Origin: JBBTVO01 sp038058335
Lineage (GTDB): Bacteria; Patescibacteriota; Microgenomatia; Levybacterales; UBA12049
DNA length: 61,853 bases
Direction of reading: 5' to 3'
Assembly (NCBI GenBank): GCA_038058335.1
Contig: JBBUBI010000033.1
Span: forward strand, 1-61,853
The position numbers were made by a program, and so were the translations under genes. Below the pieces are notes generated by a model. It did no database searches and was not told the origin of the DNA. It was given only the letters and a program-made list of their open reading frames with translations. How positions within the stretch are numbered: the stretch's first letter is position 1; each line of letters opens with the position of its first letter. This document shows positions 58,576-61,853 of this stretch, piece after piece.

Positions 58576-59526
58576 TGCATTCTGTGGATCAATAAATCTA
58601 TAGACTTCTATTTCTTCCGTAGGAAGAGCTTGGATTAGAGTTTCACGATCATCAATATTGAGCTCTGCAAGAACTTCTTCGGGCAAATTTCCAACCGTTC
58701 CCATTCCCCAGACTCTTTCGAGATACTCCCCTATAAATACTCTACCGGCGTATTTAACTCTTGCGACAGCTTGAGCAAGTTGAATTTGAAAATCTGAGCT
58801 ATTTTTAAAATCGTCGATTATATCTTGCTGAAATTCGCCTGTAAAAACATCGTCAGGATCTTTAATCGCTGAAAGAATACTAATCATGGCATCAATAAGA
58901 AATCCTTCAAGCTTCTCAGGAGTCACCCTTTCTACTCCACTTAATCCCCTTCTTGCTACTTCTTCAGAGGTACTTGAAAGCCTAGCTACCTCTTCGTACA
59001 TCTCGTCATTTTCATAAACATCCTCAATTGGCACTTCTTCTCTAGTTGCTACCTGCTGCGCAAATGCTAATGACCTATCGAAATCGGCCCTGTCAAATAA
59101 TGCCGGCGAAATTAAATGAGACGCATTCTGAGCGATTGAGATAAAAGCCTCTCTCATTTTTGTAGGATCTACGTCATCCGACATATCAGCAGCTTCCTCC
59201 TCTGTAGAGTCCTCGATAAGCGCTCTCATAATTTCATCATCACTAATTCCTCCATAAATAGCTCTTATTGAATCATCTATAGAAGGGCTATATGAACTAT
59301 CCTGAAGACGGGCATCGGTGAATCTCGCAGTACTTATAATGAAAGGCTCAACTAATGCCGTAGGCATTGGTGTAAACGGAAGCTCAGATATTTCTGCAAG
59401 TCTTACTTGCGTACGATCTGTTTCTTTTGAGCTTCGGCGTGAAATAGCCATTGCGAGTAAAGATGGGCTATCTATTTCTTTTCCTACTAAACCCTCTGGG
59501 TGTTTTCCAATTTGCTCATTTGCCAT
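58573..59526 (-). CDS. Hypothetical acidic protein, 317 aa
   Basis: Not recognised. An acidic, helix-rich soluble protein (for example STEEEAADMSDDVDPTKM, MREAFISIAQNASHLI). No signal peptide. A TTGACA-16-TATACT promoter ends 7 nt before the ATG. The gene is bracketed by the diverged direct repeats at 58441 and 59622, suggesting it arrived or was duplicated as a unit. Confidence 0.5.
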   Translation of the reverse strand: MANEQIGKHPEGLVGKEIDSPSLLAMAISRRSSKETDRTQVRLAEISELPFTPMPTALVEPFIISTARFTDARLQDSSYSPSIDDSIRAIYGGISDDEIMRALIEDSTEEEAADMSDDVDPTKMREAFISIAQNASHLISPALFDRADFDRSLAFAQQVATREEVPIEDVYENDEMYEEVARLSSTSEEVARRGLSGVERVTPEKLEGFLIDAMISILSAIKDPDDVFTGEFQQDIIDDFKNSSDFQIQLAQAVARVKYAGRVFIGEYLERVWGMGTVGNLPEEVLAELNIDDRETLIQALPTEEIEVYRFIDPQNA

Positions 59527-59533
59527 GAGAGGA

Positions 59534-59561
59534 AGTATAGCAAGAATTCTCTAAATGTCAA
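59534..59561 (-). promoter_or_regulatory. Promoter of the 317-aa gene (leaderless)
   Basis: TTGACA, 16 bp ending in TGC, TATACT on the minus strand, 7 nt before the ATG at 59526. Confidence 0.78.
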
Positions 59562-59621
59562 GCTATAGGACTGTTTGTGGTTTACCACGCGAAGCTAATT
59601 TCTGAAAGTAATGAGCGAAGT

Positions 59622-59755
59622 GTGGACATTTCAGGAATTAAGTGGAATCAGATTGAAGACTATGTTTTCAAATGGTATCCCCTTCTCCAGGATATGAAGC
59701 TAGTCTCGCTTTAAGAAATTTAGAAGAATATCACAAGGAAGAATTGGAGCTGGCG
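59622..59755 (+). repeat. Diverged direct repeat, copy B (about 135 bp)
   Basis: Partner of copy A. It reads MVSPSPGYEASLALRNLEEY in the same relative frame as copy A, so the repeat may be a gene remnant. The first 18 nt (GTGGACATTTCAGGA) recur a third time at 61280. Confidence 0.75.
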
Positions 59756-59795
59756 ACACAAACGAAAGAATTGCGTGTCTTATTATATGTTAATC

Positions 59796-59888
59796 ATATG
59801 TTAAATTTAACACGTCTTAACACGTACTTGACACTATAGCACTTCTTTGATAGAATATGTTAAATTTAACACGTCTTAACACGTACTT
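59796..59888 (+). promoter_or_regulatory. Fic gene promoter between two 34-bp direct repeats
   Basis: TTGACA (59828-59833), 17 bp, TAGAAT (59851-59856). Two identical 34-bp copies, 59796-59829 and 59855-59888, bracket the promoter, starting 59 bp apart and overlapping its -35 and -10. Each copy contains the palindrome GTTAAATTTAAC and two TTAACACGT units. Extra ATATGTTAA/TTAACATAT half-sites flank them. This is a strong operator candidate. Confidence 0.82.
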
Positions 59889-59896
59889 AACATATT

Positions 59897-61252
59897 ATGA
59901 TACCATATAAGCTTGAAAAGCCAGATTTATCATCTTTTGATGAAGGAGCTTTCTCCAAGAAACTCAAAGATCTAAAAATAGACTCAATGGAGGCTGTTTA
60001 TGCTGTAAGCGAGCCGGTTTACTATTATTGGGATAAAGTACGATATAGTGCAAAAATTCCTCCAGGATTATCTCCTACTGAATTTTGGTTTTATGTTAAA
60101 CAAATACGTAAACACTCCTCAAGGAAAACCGTAATAAGAGCAGAAACCGGAGAATATTATTCCTGGTTGCGATTGCTCTCTACAGAGGAATTTCTGCATA
60201 AGCTCGATATGCAATTAGGCACTAATGAACTACCTCTTCTTAGCAGGACGACTTTTGACATAGAACAGAAAAAAAAGTTTTTAACAAAAAGCATTATGGA
60301 AGAGGCAATTGCATCCAGTCAACTTGAAGGAGCAGCCACAACCACAAGTATGGCTAAAAAATTGCTTTCGGAAAAGGGAACTCCAAAGGATAGGTCAGAA
60401 CGGATGATCGTGAACAACTACAAAACGATGCAAGCATTAAACCAGGAATATAAAGACAAGAAGCTCTCTCAAGAGGTATTATTTGAATTGCACCGTTTAA
60501 TTACAAAAGATACTTTGGATCAAGATAAACAAGGAAGGTATAGAAAGGACCAAGACGAAATAACCGTTAATGATCAGATGGAGTATATTTATTATGTCCC
60601 ACCCAGTGAAGAATTTGTTCACCGAGAGATAGAGAGACTTATAAAATTTGCGAATAATGAAGATGGTGGTCGTTTTATAAACCCTATTATAAAAGCCATA
60701 TTTTTGCATTTCTGGATAGGAATATTACATCCATTTTGTGATGGGAATGGCAGGCTTGCAAGAACAATCTTCTACTGGTATTTGTTAAGAGAGGGTTACT
60801 GGGCAATGCAATATTTACCTATATCACTTGTTATTAAAGAAGCTCCAATACAATATGGTATGGCCTTTGTTTATAGCGAACAGGATGAGTTTGATTTAAC
60901 TTATTTCTTTGACTTTCATATGAGAAAGCTCATGCAAGCATCGAAAAACTTTAAAGAATATTTGGAAAGAAAAATGGAAGAAAATAAAAACATTCAAAAT
61001 CTTTTTGATTCATCTTACGCTTTAAACCCGAGGCAAATTCAGGCATTACATTATTTGATGGCTCAGGGAAAAGGTTCTTATGTCAATCCCTCTTCATACG
61101 AAGCTCTTTGTGGAATTAGCAGAACAACAGCCATAGCAGACCTAAAGGCAATAGAAAGCATGAAGTTAGTTGAAAGTAAAAAAATAGGAAAATATGTACG
61201 TTACTACGGCACTGAATTATTACAAAAAGCTATAACTAAAAAGGGTGACTAG
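59897..61252 (+). CDS. Fic-family protein with C-terminal winged helix
   Basis: Fic proteins usually transfer AMP from ATP to target proteins. The 451 residues show the catalytic motif HPFCDGNGRLAR (278-289) and, before it, SSQLEG (140-145), matching the inhibitory (S/T)xxxE(G/N) helix of class II Fic proteins. An N-terminal DUF4172-like region (about 1-120) and a C-terminal winged helix (SSYEALCGISRTTAIADLKA, SKKIGKYVRYY, about 390-440) complete it. The winged helix could bind the repeats in front of the gene. No antitoxin gene is adjacent. Confidence 0.92.
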   Translation: MIPYKLEKPDLSSFDEGAFSKKLKDLKIDSMEAVYAVSEPVYYYWDKVRYSAKIPPGLSPTEFWFYVKQIRKHSSRKTVIRAETGEYYSWLRLLSTEEFLHKLDMQLGTNELPLLSRTTFDIEQKKKFLTKSIMEEAIASSQLEGAATTTSMAKKLLSEKGTPKDRSERMIVNNYKTMQALNQEYKDKKLSQEVLFELHRLITKDTLDQDKQGRYRKDQDEITVNDQMEYIYYVPPSEEFVHREIERLIKFANNEDGGRFINPIIKAIFLHFWIGILHPFCDGNGRLARTIFYWYLLREGYWAMQYLPISLVIKEAPIQYGMAFVYSEQDEFDLTYFFDFHMRKLMQASKNFKEYLERKMEENKNIQNLFDSSYALNPRQIQALHYLMAQGKGSYVNPSSYEALCGISRTTAIADLKAIESMKLVESKKIGKYVRYYGTELLQKAITKKGD

Positions 61253-61362
61253 ATTGTCATAGCAATCTAAGCATAATTTGTGGACATTTCAGGATTATAT
61301 TAGATGTTTGTTTCTAAAAACAAAGCCTGAGCTGCTTTTTAAATATTTTTTAAATCGTTTTG

Positions 61363-61392
61363 TTGACTTTTGAGGTTAAAATATAGTATACT
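61363..61392 (+). promoter_or_regulatory. tmRNA promoter
   Basis: TTGACT, 18 bp, TATACT, 9 nt before the tmRNA 5' end. Confidence 0.78.
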
Positions 61393-61401
61393 CTAGACCT
61401 T

Positions 61402-61757
61402 GGGGATGCATTGCATCGACAGGACTGTACTTTAAAAACTGCAAGCCGACTTTGATACTAGTCGTAAAACAGATCAAAAAAATAAATGCTGGAAGAGATT
61501 CCCGCGAGAACTTTGCCTACGCATACGCGTAAGCTAAGCAATCTGTCTGTAAAATCTTTCTCAACGAGATTTTATAAGGCATAACTAAAGTTGAGCTATA
61601 GATAAGAAGTTGGTTGGCTTTTTATCTGAACTTTCAACCTTTACTTTATTTATTCCTTCTGATTGGAAAAGAATAAGGCGAGAATTAAAAATCAGATAAG
61701 CTTGTAGACGTTTTTATTTTGCTTTCTTGGACTCGAGTTCACTACTCGACATCTCCA
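61402..61757 (+). ncRNA. ssrA: Transfer-messenger RNA (SsrA)
   Basis: The 5' end GGGGATGCATTGCATCGACA pairs with the 3' CATCTCC to make the acceptor, and the T-arm ACTCGAGTTCACTACTCGA-like hairpin is near 61731-61750. The tag reading frame encodes (A)NAGRDSRENFAYAYA then TAA, a proteolysis tag ending in AYAYA instead of the usual ALAA. No CCA is encoded. Works with SmpB (57822) in ribosome rescue. Confidence 0.93.
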
Positions 61758-61830
61758 CAAAAAAAATTATCCTCGAGCCAAAGTCAATCCAGAATTGCAT
61801 GCAGAAGATGAGATACATCGGTAACACTTT

Positions 61831-61853
61831 TGAACTAGAATAACTAGTTCAAG
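61831..61853. repeat. Perfect hairpin at the window edge
   Basis: TTGAACTAG-AATAA-CTAGTTCAA, 9 bp with a 5-nt loop. Likely a terminator, but the following bases lie outside the window. Confidence 0.55.

Noticed and set aside
1..61853. Alternative genetic code (UGA as glycine, known in some CPR lineages)
   Set aside because: Genes end at UGA at the expected family length and no in-frame UGA is needed.

Overview
The window looks like a metagenome-assembled scaffold from a Candidate Phyla Radiation (Patescibacteria) bacterium, most likely of the Microgenomates type. Two 100-N gaps interrupt it. The lineage is inferred from several signs: AT-rich DNA, very tight gene packing, a B12-dependent ribonucleotide reductase with NrdR, DUF5667-like and LytR_C surface proteins, a HerA/TraG-like ATPase with N-terminal membrane anchor, a free-standing 5'-3' exonuclease, and many lineage-restricted hypothetical proteins. 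UGA is used as a stop (for example at the end of the cobalamin adenosyltransferase gene), so the standard bacterial code applies.

Layout. 0-9 kb (minus strand): 3' part of a glycosyltransferase, exonuclease, membrane protein, ftsH, a phosphoribosyltransferase, trpS behind two unknown genes and a conditional-terminator-like leader, and a TrpR-type repressor with an operator-like palindrome on its own -10 box. 9-12 kb: HD protein, murD (broken by a gap), murI. 12-19 kb: a NUDIX-HAD fusion, tRNA-Met, then an accessory patch. The patch holds an HTH/LAGLIDADG-like protein, an initiator tRNA split by a 201-nt group I intron, a GIY-YIG protein, orphan genes bounded by copies of the tRNA 3' end, a HigBA-type toxin-antitoxin pair, ftsB and a tyrosine recombinase. 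19-29 kb: PIG-L deacetylase, tRNA-Ile(UAU), the large ATPase, and the nrdR-nrdJ-cobalamin adenosyltransferase block. That block has two cobalamin riboswitches, the second in front of an unknown 437-residue protein and a 45-residue zinc ribbon. 29-33 kb: surface protein, CBS-methyltransferase fusion, GNAT, nucleotide kinase, gapA. 33.7-42.5 kb: glycerate kinase, split transketolase, FAD oxidase, pgk, CvpA-CAP fusion. 42.6-49 kb: two PBP1A paralogues flanking a metallophosphoesterase, then patatin. 49-53 kb: a pfkB-fba-rpiB-rpe operon ending in a small membrane protein. 53-58 kb: cell-envelope genes (SpoIID-like, two LytR_C proteins, PH-like protein) and smpB. 58-61.8 kb: an orphan gene bounded by diverged direct repeats, a Fic protein with a repeat-flanked promoter, and tmRNA.

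Functionally the window combines central carbon metabolism (gapA, pgk, fba, transketolase, rpe, rpiB, glycerate kinase), cell-wall synthesis and remodelling, deoxynucleotide supply tied to vitamin B12, and ribosome rescue (smpB with ssrA).

Three sequence-wide patterns stand out. Most operon-leading genes have a -10 box (often with a -35 TTGACA-like box at 16-18 bp) ending 6-8 nt before the ATG, which implies leaderless mRNAs. Seven-nucleotide tandem repeats occur both inside coding genes and as degenerate arrays in spacers. A short palindrome of the CCTTCGAC...CTCAGG type is scattered in spacers and inserted in frame inside genes.
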